Below, one piece after another: positions 43,164 through 50,760 of a stretch of DNA of 64,000 nucleotides. Within the stretch, counting starts at the first letter, position 1. Every line of letters begins with the position of its first letter. The translations under genes and the position numbers were made by a program. The stretch is taken from the NCBI RefSeq assembly GCF_002412165.1, contig NZ_NXIA01000003.1:67254-131253 (forward strand). The letters run 5' to 3'. The notes below the pieces were generated by a model. It had not been told where the DNA came from. It did no database searches and worked only from the letters and a program-made list of their open reading frames with translations. This DNA is from Curtobacterium sp. 'Ferrero'. Lineage in GTDB: Bacteria > Actinomycetota > Actinomycetes > Actinomycetales > Microbacteriaceae.

Positions 43164-44089
43164 GCGGGCCCGGCACCTCCACCGTCGGGACGGCTGCGCT
43201 CGCCGGCCTCGGGAGCGGACCGGCACGACGGCGACTGCGCGTGCCCTTCCTGCTGGCCGTGGTGGGCACCGTCTACCTCTGCGTGTTCTTCGTGATCCCG
43301 CTCGTCTCGGGGCTCATCGTGTCGCTCATGTCGGGGAACCCCGACGACGGCTACACGTTCACGTGGAACTTCGGGATCTACTCGTCGCTGTTCGTCGACC
43401 CGCAGGTGCCGTACCTGACGTTCCTGCTCCGCTCGCTCTGGTACGGGCTCGCCGCCACGATCGTGACGATCCTCGTCGGGTACCCGATCGCGTACTTCAT
43501 CGCGTTCCGGGTCTCGCCGCGCTGGAAGAACCCGTTGCTCATGCTCGTGTTCATCAGCTTCCTGGTGTCGTTCGTGATCCGGACCGACATGTGGGCGTTC
43601 GTGCTCGCGTCGCAGGGGCCGGTCGTGACGACGCTGCAGGCGATCGGCCTGGCCGGCAAGGACTTCCACATCCTCGGTACGTCGGGGGCGGTCATCTTCG
43701 GCGACGCGTACAACGACCTCGCGTTCATGGTGCTGCCGATCTACGCGGCACTCGAGCGCATCGACCCGAGGCTCGGCGAAGCCGCCCACGACCTGTACGC
43801 CGGGAGGTTCCGGGCGTTCTGGCACACCACGCTCCCGCTGTCACGGTCCGGCATCTTCGCGGGCGTGCTGCTCGTGTTCATCGACTGCGTCGGCGACCCG
43901 GTCAACTCGGCGCTGCTGGGCGGGACCAACACGTACACGATCGGTCAGGCCATCCAGGACGCCTACTCCGGCAACCAGCAGTACAACGTCGCCGCGGCAC
44001 TGTCGACCGTGCTCATGGTCGTGCTCGGCATCATCCTGTTCATCTACGCCCGGGTGTCCGGCACCGACGACCTGGAGGACCTCGTATGA
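43160..44089 (+). CDS. potB: Polyamine ABC transporter permease (PotB type)
   Basis: A 309-residue inner-membrane permease with six predicted segments. The N-terminal segment is LRVPFLLAVVGTVYLCVFFVIPLV. The EAA-type coupling motif EAAHDLYAGRFRAFWHTTLPLSRSGIFAG, typical of binding-protein-dependent permeases, lies near residue 210. GTG start overlapping potD by 4 nt. It pairs with the next gene to form the channel. Confidence 0.94.
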   Translation: MSGPGTSTVGTAALAGLGSGPARRRLRVPFLLAVVGTVYLCVFFVIPLVSGLIVSLMSGNPDDGYTFTWNFGIYSSLFVDPQVPYLTFLLRSLWYGLAATIVTILVGYPIAYFIAFRVSPRWKNPLLMLVFISFLVSFVIRTDMWAFVLASQGPVVTTLQAIGLAGKDFHILGTSGAVIFGDAYNDLAFMVLPIYAALERIDPRLGEAAHDLYAGRFRAFWHTTLPLSRSGIFAGVLLVFIDCVGDPVNSALLGGTNTYTIGQAIQDAYSGNQQYNVAAALSTVLMVVLGIILFIYARVSGTDDLEDLV

Positions 44090-44976
44090 CCGCCGTCAGC
44101 CCGACCCGTCCGGGGCCCACCGCGCCCGCGTCGCCCGTCACCGCGGGCGCGGCCGTCCGCCCCGGTCGCCGTCGCCGCGGGGGAGCGACCCGCCGCGGGC
44201 CGTGGCTCGCCGTCGTCTACTGGGTGGTCATCGCGATCACCCTCGTGCCGATCGTCTACATGATCGCCTACTCGTTCAACGACGCACCGACGAACCGGCT
44301 CACGTTCGCGTGGAACGGCTTCACGACGTACTGGTACCAGAACCTCTGGAACGTCTCCGGGCTGGGGTCGGCCTTCGTGACGTCGGTGGTCGTGGCCTTC
44401 CTGGCGGCGATCGTGTCCGTGGCGATCGGCCTGCCCCTCGCGCTCGCCCTCGAGCGCTACCGGTTCCCGGGGCGCGGCGTGGTGAGCTCGATCGTGTTCG
44501 CCGACATCGCCGCACCCTCGATCGTCGTCGGCTCGGCATCGCTGTCGTTCTTCCTGTCCGTCGGACTCGGCACGGGCTTCCTGACGATCCTCATCACGCA
44601 CGTGGCGTTCGACGTGGCGTACGTCGTCGTCGTGCTGCGCGCGCGGATCGCCGGCACCGCGCGGGTGCTCGAGGAGGCGGCGAGCGACCTCGGCGCGACA
44701 CCGTTCCAGGCGTTCCGGCTCGTCACCCTGCCGCTCCTCGCGCCGGGCATGCTCGCCGCCGGGCTGCTCGCGCTCGCGATGTCGATCGACGACTACGTCA
44801 TCACCTCGTTCGTGGCGGGGCCGTCCGTCACGTTCCCGCTGTTCGTGTACGGCGCCGCGAAGGCCGGGATGCCGCCGCAGGTGCTCTGCTTCGGGACGCT
44901 CGTGTTCGCGGTCGGTCTGCTCGTCGCACTGCTCAACGGCGCCCTGAACCGGCGGTTGGCGCGGACGCGAGGGTAG
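44086..44976 (+). CDS. potC: Polyamine ABC transporter permease (PotC type)
   Basis: A 296-residue permease: basic N-terminal tail (RPGRRRRGGATRRG), six segments, YSFNDAPTNRLTFAWNGFTTYWY after the first segment (a PotC-like string) and the coupling motif EEAASDLGATPFQAFRLVTLPLLAPG. Coupled to potB by ATGA overlap. Last gene of the five-gene dehydrogenase-potADBC operon. Confidence 0.94.
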   Translation: MTAVSPTRPGPTAPASPVTAGAAVRPGRRRRGGATRRGPWLAVVYWVVIAITLVPIVYMIAYSFNDAPTNRLTFAWNGFTTYWYQNLWNVSGLGSAFVTSVVVAFLAAIVSVAIGLPLALALERYRFPGRGVVSSIVFADIAAPSIVVGSASLSFFLSVGLGTGFLTILITHVAFDVAYVVVVLRARIAGTARVLEEAASDLGATPFQAFRLVTLPLLAPGMLAAGLLALAMSIDDYVITSFVAGPSVTFPLFVYGAAKAGMPPQVLCFGTLVFAVGLLVALLNGALNRRLARTRG

Positions 44977-44995
44977 CTCCGTCGCCGGGGGTAGG

Positions 44996-45029
44996 CCGGT
45001 CGGTCGGGCAGACTGGGCACACCGACCGG
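44996..45029. promoter_or_regulatory. Inverted repeat upstream of the arsenate reductase gene
   Basis: CCGGTCGGT / ACCGACCGG, a perfect 9-bp inverted repeat separated by 16 nt, between potC and arsC. It could be a terminator of the pot operon or an operator for arsC; it overlaps the likely leader region just before the AGAGGAG ribosome binding site. Confidence 0.45.
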
Positions 45030-45041
45030 AAGAGGAGCCCG

Positions 45042-45485
45042 ATGCCTGACACCACCACCGACACCACCGCCACCTCGTCGGTGACCGTGCTGTTCGTCTG
45101 CGTCCACAACGCGGGGCGCTCCCAGATGGCGGCCGGGTACGCGCGGGCGATCGGCGGCGACCGCGTCCGGGTGCTCTCCGGTGGGTCGGAGCCCGGCGCG
45201 GAGATCAACCCCGTCGCCGTGGCGGCGATGGCTGAGGAGGGCATCGACATCACCGGGAACACGCCGCAGCTGTTGCTCACCGAGGACGTCCGGGCATCGG
45301 ACGCGGTGATCACGATGGGCTGTGGCGACGCGTGCCCGATCTTCCCGGGCAAGCGGTACGAGGACTGGGAACTCACGGACCCCGCCGGCAAGGGCATCGA
45401 CGACGTCCGGCCGATCCGCGACGAGGTCCGGCGTCGGGTGACCGAGCTGTTGGCCGAGCTGCTGCCCGAGCGCGCGGACAGCTGA
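45042..45485 (+). CDS. arsC: Arsenate reductase ArsC, low-molecular-weight phosphatase family
   Basis: A 147-residue cytosolic enzyme reducing arsenate to arsenite. The P-loop CVHNAGR (CX5R, Cys20-Arg26) and the Cys pair in MGCGDACP (Cys94, Cys98) form the three-cysteine relay of thioredoxin- or mycothiol-linked ArsC; FPGKRYEDWELTDPAGKG is also typical. A good AGAGGAG precedes the ATG. No arsR, acr3 or arsB gene is nearby, so it is a stand-alone copy. Confidence 0.94.
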   Translation: MPDTTTDTTATSSVTVLFVCVHNAGRSQMAAGYARAIGGDRVRVLSGGSEPGAEINPVAVAAMAEEGIDITGNTPQLLLTEDVRASDAVITMGCGDACPIFPGKRYEDWELTDPAGKGIDDVRPIRDEVRRRVTELLAELLPERADS

Positions 45486-45519
45486 GCGCGCGGACGGCCG
45501 AGTGCCGGACGCCGCGCGC
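45486..45519. terminator. Bidirectional terminator between arsC and the small membrane protein gene
   Basis: An 8-bp GCGCGCGG / CCGCGCGC stem (45486-45493 / 45512-45519) with an inner CGGC/GCCG stem, directly after the arsC stop and 18 nt beyond the convergent gene's stop. Confidence 0.6.
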
Positions 45520-45537
45520 GCCCACTGCGCAGCCGGG

Positions 45538-45900
45538 TCAGGACCGCCGGGCGAAGAACGGCCGCGCCGACGGCAGGAACAGCAGCACCGCCGCCACCGC
45601 CGAGAGTGCCACCAGCAGGACCGTCGACAGCCCGTCCCCGATGCTCAGCAGTGCCCGGGCGGCCGCGACCACCACGAGGACGATCCGCCAGGTCGCCGAT
45701 CCCTGCCGGACCCGCACCACCGCCCACCCGACGAGTCCCCAGACCACGAGGGAGAGCACGACGGACACCACGGTGACGAGCACGGTCGACGGGAACTCGA
45801 CGAAACCGACCACGGACGCCAGCACACAGCCCGCCAGCCACACCAGCCAGAGCACGACCGACACGGTCACCACCTGCGGACGCACCGTTCCCGAGGACAC
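45538..45900 (-). CDS. Hypothetical four-helix membrane protein
   Basis: A 120-residue protein made of about four hydrophobic segments (VVTVSVVLWLVWLAGCVLA; VLVTVVSVVLSLVVWGLVGW; WRIVLVVVAAARALLSIG; VLLVALSAVAAVLLFL), with a short basic end (RPFFARRS). It starts at GTG, chosen because upstream residues are not membrane-like. Not recognised as a named family. It reads like the small integral membrane proteins frequent in Microbacteriaceae. Confidence 0.75.
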   Translation of the reverse strand: MSSGTVRPQVVTVSVVLWLVWLAGCVLASVVGFVEFPSTVLVTVVSVVLSLVVWGLVGWAVVRVRQGSATWRIVLVVVAAARALLSIGDGLSTVLLVALSAVAAVLLFLPSARPFFARRS

Positions 45901-46028
45901 GGGACGAGCGTAGCCGCCTCCCACGGCCTGTTCGGGGGGCTTGACCGCGCGGCACCGAGGTTCGCACACTTGCTGGGCCGCCGAGCGACCGGGACACCGC
46001 CGGGGGCGGAGCCAGGGAGGGCATCATC

Positions 46029-47027
46029 GTGCGCAGGACGCGTGCGGTCGCAGTGGCGGCCGCGATCGGGATCGGGACCACGGCCGTCGTCGGCGTCGGC
46101 GGAGGACCGGCACAGGCCGTGACAGCTCAGTCGCTAGCGGCTTGTCGCGGGACGCAGGTGACGCTCGGGCAGCTCGCAGCGGGCTGCACCCCGGCCTCCG
46201 GGACGGTGGTGGTCGTCGGTGGTCGGACCATGACGATCCCGTCCCCCGGTGTCACGGTGACCGCTGCCCCGGTGGCAGCGGTCGGTTCCGTCGACCCGGG
46301 CGACGTCTCGGTGACGAACACCGGACGGACGGGTGTGGCGATCCGGCTCGACGACACCTGGACGGGCGCACCCGCGGCGGTCCGCCAGGAGCGTGCCGCG
46401 ACCCAGCGTCGGTCGCTCGCGGCGACACTGGCGCAGCCGGCGACGGCGCGGGGGACGACCGTCGCCGCGAGTTGCGGCAGCAAGGCGTACACAGCCCTCG
46501 GGTACCGGTGGGCGAGCGTCGTCTCGTGGAGCTACAACCCGAACAACCAGAAGGTCTCCGGTGCCGCGGCGATCGGGGCCGGCGCGGACGCGTGGACGGG
46601 GCGGATCAGCTCCTGCGGGAAGACGGTCACGTCGCGGGCGGACGACACCTACCGCGGAGTGCTGAAACGGGCGATGGGGGTCACGGCGAAGGGCGGGTGC
46701 GGTTCGTCGGACGGATCGAGCGTCGCCGGGTGGGGATCGCTGTCCTCCGGGGTCCTGGCCGTGACCTGCGTGTGGTCACGGAGCGGTACGGCGACGGAGG
46801 TCGACCAGCGCTACTCGACGGGGCACGTCTGGTCGGCCACGACCACGTGCTCCGGGTCCCGCTACGACCTCCGCGGGGTCGCGACGCACGAGTGGGGGCA
46901 CGCGTACGGCCTCGGGCACACGCCGCAGGCCTCGGGGTTGGTGATGAAGCCGGCTTCGGCGCCGTGCGACACCGCCCAGCGGACCCTGGGACTCGGCGAC
47001 GTGCTCGGCATCGCGGCCGTTGGCTGA
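46029..47027 (+). CDS. Secreted metzincin-type zinc metalloprotease
   Basis: A 332-residue exported protein with a Sec signal peptide (basic MRRTR, hydrophobic core, cleavage probably near GPAQA-VT at about residue 30). The catalytic motif HEWGHAYGLGH (His287, Glu288, His291, His297) is a full metzincin HExxHxxGxxH, and a following Met (about 306) in SGLVMKP could be the Met-turn. The pro/N-terminal half is Ala/Thr-rich with several paired cysteines. This suggests a matrixin-like protease acting outside the cell; the target is unknown. GTG start after AGGGAGG. Confidence 0.85.
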   Translation: MRRTRAVAVAAAIGIGTTAVVGVGGGPAQAVTAQSLAACRGTQVTLGQLAAGCTPASGTVVVVGGRTMTIPSPGVTVTAAPVAAVGSVDPGDVSVTNTGRTGVAIRLDDTWTGAPAAVRQERAATQRRSLAATLAQPATARGTTVAASCGSKAYTALGYRWASVVSWSYNPNNQKVSGAAAIGAGADAWTGRISSCGKTVTSRADDTYRGVLKRAMGVTAKGGCGSSDGSSVAGWGSLSSGVLAVTCVWSRSGTATEVDQRYSTGHVWSATTTCSGSRYDLRGVATHEWGHAYGLGHTPQASGLVMKPASAPCDTAQRTLGLGDVLGIAAVG

Positions 47028-47051
47028 TCGTCGATTCTCTATGATCGGAGG

Positions 47052-47774
47052 ATGACGAGCGCCACGACCGTCGCCGGGTTCGGCACGCAGCGGATCACCC
47101 AGCTCGGCCTGCGGGACCGCGTGTACGACCGGGTGCTCGAGTTCCTGATGGGCCACGACGTCGAGGCCGGGATGCGGCTCTCGATCGACGGGCTCGCCCG
47201 CACCCTCGGCGTCTCGCCGACCCCGGTGCGGGAGGCGCTCGTCCAGCTCGAACGCACCGGACTCGTGACGCGTGAGGCGAACAAGGGGTACCGGGTGGCG
47301 CCGCCCCTCGCGGGCGATCAGCTCGAGGCGCTCTTCGACGCCCGGCTCATCGTCGAGAGCGGTGCCGTGGAGCTCGCCGCCCACGGGGACGTCGCCGTGC
47401 TCCGGGAGCGTCTCGCCGCGGCGCTCGCGGTGCAGGCCGCCGTGGCCGACGAGATCGCGGCAGTCCCGGGCGACTCCGTGCCCGACGAACTCACCGCCCG
47501 TTTCTTCCGGAGTGACTGGGACTTCCACCAGGTGCTGTTCGACGCGACGCACAACCCGTTCCTCGAGGAGATGTCCGAGATCATCACCACCCGCGTGCAC
47601 CGCGCACGGCAGATCGTCGGCGGTGGCGACGACGACACGGAGCGTGCCGTGCAGGAGCACCGGTCGATCCTGGACGCCCTCGCGGTGAGCCCGTCGGCGG
47701 CCGTGTCGGCCATGCGGGTCCACATCGACAACGTGCGGGTCCGTTCCCGCGCGGACGCGTCGCACCAGTCCTGA
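47052..47774 (+). CDS. GntR family (FadR subfamily) transcriptional regulator
   Basis: A 240-residue regulator: winged helix at residues about 20-80 (GLRDRVYDRVLEFLMG, GLARTLGVSPTPVREALVQLERTGLV) and an all-helical FCD effector domain (about 95-230). It precedes the carbohydrate operon in the same direction, with a 14-bp perfect palindrome between them that is the obvious operator. The GGAGG sequence directly abuts the ATG, an unusually short spacing, so the real start may differ slightly or the mRNA may be nearly leaderless. The effector is probably a sugar acid or polyol intermediate. Confidence 0.92.
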   Translation: MTSATTVAGFGTQRITQLGLRDRVYDRVLEFLMGHDVEAGMRLSIDGLARTLGVSPTPVREALVQLERTGLVTREANKGYRVAPPLAGDQLEALFDARLIVESGAVELAAHGDVAVLRERLAAALAVQAAVADEIAAVPGDSVPDELTARFFRSDWDFHQVLFDATHNPFLEEMSEIITTRVHRARQIVGGGDDDTERAVQEHRSILDALAVSPSAAVSAMRVHIDNVRVRSRADASHQS

Positions 47775-47826
47775 CCCGCGGTCCTGATCACGCAGGATGG
47801 TTGCGCTCTGCGCTCGTGCGACTATA

Positions 47827-47840
47827 TTTCCTATAGGAAA
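47827..47840. promoter_or_regulatory. GntR-type operator palindrome
   Basis: TTTCCTATAGGAAA is a perfect 14-bp palindrome in an A/T-rich patch, 44 nt upstream of the first gene of the operon and 52 nt after gntR. Size and symmetry fit a FadR-subfamily dimer site and its position fits repression near a promoter. Confidence 0.7.
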
Positions 47841-47884
47841 GAGGTTCAGAGCAGAACCCCGCACGACTGCGAAGGAGCAAGCAC

Positions 47885-48883
47885 GTGGCATCACCACAGG
47901 AGTGGGTCACCCAGGACTGGGACCCGTCGACCTGGACCGCCGAGACCTGGCCGATCGCGACGTGCTTGCACGGCTTCCCGCAGACCACCCGTGACGGTGT
48001 CGCGTTCCACGACGCCGACCCCGAGGTCTGGGACGACGTGTTCGCACAGATCGAGGCGGTCGGGTTCACGCTCGCCGAACTCGCCGACAGCCACATCCGT
48101 CCGGCGGACCTCGAGCGCTCGCGGCGGGACGAGCTGTTCTCGATCGCGGCGTCGCACGGCGTCGGGATCCCCTCGGTGCACCTGCAGCGCAAGAGCGTCA
48201 TCCAGCCGGGCCACGAGGAGGACAACCTCGCCTACGCCCACCGGACCATCGACGCGGCGGCCGAGTGGGGCATGCAGGTCTTCTCGACCGGGCTGCACCA
48301 GCCGTTCACCGACGCCCAGCGGAAGGCGCTGTGGTTCTGGACGGCGCCGGGGCCGAAGGACCCCGACGACCCCGAGGTCTGGAACGCCGCGGTCTCCCGG
48401 CTCCGGGAGCTCGGTGAGCACGCCGCGAGCGTCGGCCTGCCGATGGCCCTCGAGCTCTACGAGGACACCTACCTCGGCACCGCCGACAGCGCCGTCCGCC
48501 TGGTCGAGGAGATCGGGCTCGACAACGTCGGGCTCAACGCGGACGTCGCGAACCTCATCCGCCTGCACCGGCCCGTGGAGGACTGGCAGGAGCTCTTCGC
48601 GGCGACCCTGCCGTACACGAACTACCTGCACGTGAAGAACTACACGCGCGACGAGGCCAGCGACGGGAGCTGGGCGACGAGCGTCCCGAGCACCATGGAG
48701 ACCGGCCTCATCAACTACCGCCGGGTCCTCCGCGACGCGGTCGCCGACGGCTTCCGCGGGATCGTCATGACCGAGCAGTACGGCGGGGACAGCCTCGGCG
48801 TCTGCGCCACGAACCAGCAGTACATCCGTTCCGTCCTCGCCACCTCGGTGGTCGGGGCGGCGAAGCAAGGAGCACTCCGATGA
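47885..48883 (+). CDS. Sugar phosphate isomerase/epimerase family TIM barrel
   Basis: A 332-residue xylose-isomerase-like TIM-barrel protein. Recognisable metal/substrate strands include ALELYEDTYLGT (Glu), NVGLNADVANLIR (Asp), YLHVKNYTRDE (His/Lys) and VMTEQYGGDSL (Glu), consistent with a divalent-metal isomerase or epimerase. It begins at GTG after AAGGAGCAAGC. First gene of the GntR-controlled operon and coupled by ATGA overlap to the dehydrogenase that follows. Reaction not known; aldose-ketose isomerisation or 3-epimerisation of the pathway substrate is likely. Confidence 0.85.
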   Translation: MASPQEWVTQDWDPSTWTAETWPIATCLHGFPQTTRDGVAFHDADPEVWDDVFAQIEAVGFTLAELADSHIRPADLERSRRDELFSIAASHGVGIPSVHLQRKSVIQPGHEEDNLAYAHRTIDAAAEWGMQVFSTGLHQPFTDAQRKALWFWTAPGPKDPDDPEVWNAAVSRLRELGEHAASVGLPMALELYEDTYLGTADSAVRLVEEIGLDNVGLNADVANLIRLHRPVEDWQELFAATLPYTNYLHVKNYTRDEASDGSWATSVPSTMETGLINYRRVLRDAVADGFRGIVMTEQYGGDSLGVCATNQQYIRSVLATSVVGAAKQGALR

Positions 48884-49833
48884 GCACCCTCGACATCGCC
48901 GTCGTCGGGTCCGGGTACATGGGCGGCGGGATCGCCCAGGTCCTCGCCCTCGCCGGCCACACCGTCACGATCGCCGACGTCTCGGCCGAGGTCGCGGCGT
49001 CGAACCGCGCACGACTCCTCACCGAGACGGAGCAGTTCGTCGCCGACGGCCTGTTCCCGGCCGACGCCGTGTCCCGCGTCGACGCGCACCTCACCGCAGC
49101 GGCGTCCATCGAGGAAGCCGTCGCCCGGGCCGACTTCATCGAGGAGGCCGTCCCCGAGAAGCTCGAGATCAAGCACGCGACGCTGCGCCGCATCAGCGAG
49201 GCCGCCCGGCCGGACGCCGTCATCGGCTCGAACACCTCGACGATCCTCATCGAGTCGCTCGCCGAAGCCGTCACCGGGCCCGAGCGCTTCCTCGGAGTGC
49301 ACTTCTCGAACCCGGCACCGTTCATCCCCGGCGTCGAGCTCATCCCGCACCCGACGACGAACGAGCACGCGATCGAGGTCGGGGAGACCGTCGTCGCCGC
49401 GACCGGCAAGCAGTCGGCGCGGGTGAAGGACTCGACCGGGTTCGTCCTCAACCGCCTGCAGTACGCCCTGTTCGAGGAGGCGACGAAGATCGCCGACGAG
49501 GGCATCGCCAGCCCGGACGACATCGACACGATCGTCCGGACCACCTTCGGGTTCCGCCTGCCGTTCTTCGGCCCGTTCGCGATCGCCGACATGGCCGGGC
49601 TCGACGTCTACGCGTTCTGCTTCGAGTCGCTGCAGACCCGCTGGCCCGAGCGCTTCGCGACGCCGCCCTCGCTCCAGCAGCACGTCGACGCCGGCGAGCT
49701 CGGCACGAAGTCGGGCTCCGGCTACCTCGACGTGCCGGCCGACCGCACGCCCGAGCTCGTCGCCTACCGCAACAAGGCGTACGTCGCGATGCAGAAGCTC
49801 CTCGACGACCTCGGCCCGGCCCCGATCCACTGA
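48880..49833 (+). CDS. 3-hydroxyacyl-CoA dehydrogenase family NAD-dependent dehydrogenase
   Basis: A 317-residue two-domain dehydrogenase: NAD-binding VVGSGYMGGGIAQVLALAGH, FIEEAVPEKLEIK, catalytic region GVHFSNPAPFIPGVELIP, KDSTGFVLNRLQYALFEEA and a C-terminal helical domain. In a carbohydrate operon such proteins act on 3-hydroxy acids (for example L-gulonate 3-dehydrogenase or carnitine dehydrogenase types), not on acyl-CoA. Overlaps the isomerase by 4 nt; the SDR follows after 14 nt. A role in oxidising a sugar acid or polyol-derived hydroxyl is inference. Confidence 0.87.
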   Translation: MSTLDIAVVGSGYMGGGIAQVLALAGHTVTIADVSAEVAASNRARLLTETEQFVADGLFPADAVSRVDAHLTAAASIEEAVARADFIEEAVPEKLEIKHATLRRISEAARPDAVIGSNTSTILIESLAEAVTGPERFLGVHFSNPAPFIPGVELIPHPTTNEHAIEVGETVVAATGKQSARVKDSTGFVLNRLQYALFEEATKIADEGIASPDDIDTIVRTTFGFRLPFFGPFAIADMAGLDVYAFCFESLQTRWPERFATPPSLQQHVDAGELGTKSGSGYLDVPADRTPELVAYRNKAYVAMQKLLDDLGPAPIH

Positions 49834-49847
49834 GGGAGCAGACGACC

Positions 49848-50615
49848 ATGACCACGACCACCACGGACCGAACCGTCGTCCTCACCGGTGCCGCCTCCCC
49901 GCGGGGCATCGGCCGCGCCACCGCCCACCACCTCGCCGAGCAGGGCTGGAACGTCGGCGTCATCGACCTCGACCAGGCCGCGAGCGAGCAGGTCGCCGCG
50001 GAGATCCGCGAGCAGCACGGCGTGCAGGCCGTCGGGGCGGGGGCGAACGTCGCCGACGAGGCCGCCGTCCGCGCGGCGTTCGACTCGATCGAGGCCGCGC
50101 TGCCGCCGATCGCCGCGCTCGTGAACCTGGCGGGCGTCTCCTCGGCGCACGCCTACCTCGACCTCCCCGAGGGGGAGTGGCACCGCGTCCTCAGCATCAA
50201 CCTCGACGGGGTGCACTTCGCGAGCCTCCGTGCGGCGCAGTCGATGGTGCGGAACGGCTACGGCCGGATCGTCAACCTGTCGTCGGTGTCCGCCCAGCGC
50301 GGCGGCGGGACGTTCAGCAAGACGCCGTACTCCGTCGCGAAGGCCGGCGTCGTCGGGCTCACGCGCGGCATGGCCCGCGAGCTCGGGCACCAGGGGGTCA
50401 CCGTCAACGCGATCTCCCCCGGACCGATCGACACCGACATCATGGGCGGCACGCTCTCCGAGGAGCGCAAGGCCGAGATGGCCGCCGACGGCGTGCTCCC
50501 CCGGATCGGGACGCCGCGGGACATCGCGGCCGCGGTCGCCTACCTCATCAGCGAGGACGCCGGCTTCGTCACCGGCCAGACCCTCAACGTCGACGGCGGC
50601 CTCTACATGCACTGA
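49848..50615 (+). CDS. Short-chain dehydrogenase/reductase (FabG-like)
   Basis: A 255-residue classical SDR: TGAASPRGIGRA cofactor motif, NLAGVS, catalytic Ser in NLSSVSA and YSVAK, then PGPIDTDIMGG and the C-terminal GQTLNVDGGLYMH. Lies in the GntR-controlled operon, where a polyol or sugar dehydrogenase (for example a tetritol to tetrulose step) is expected. A 145-nt gap follows before the MFS gene. Confidence 0.9.
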   Translation: MTTTTTDRTVVLTGAASPRGIGRATAHHLAEQGWNVGVIDLDQAASEQVAAEIREQHGVQAVGAGANVADEAAVRAAFDSIEAALPPIAALVNLAGVSSAHAYLDLPEGEWHRVLSINLDGVHFASLRAAQSMVRNGYGRIVNLSSVSAQRGGGTFSKTPYSVAKAGVVGLTRGMARELGHQGVTVNAISPGPIDTDIMGGTLSEERKAEMAADGVLPRIGTPRDIAAAVAYLISEDAGFVTGQTLNVDGGLYMH

Positions 50616-50760
50616 GCCCCGCACCAACGCAACCAGCGCGCGACCAGCACGCACCGGGCCGACCCGGCCCCACGACCAGAGCGAGCCGACGTGCTCGACG
50701 TCCGTCGTGCCTCCAGGCCGCCACCGGCCACAGTCCCACCCGATCGCGAAGGAGCGATTC

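Noticed and set aside
45042-45485. An arsenic resistance operon
   Set aside because: Only arsC is present; no arsR, arsB/acr3 or arsA homologue lies on either side.
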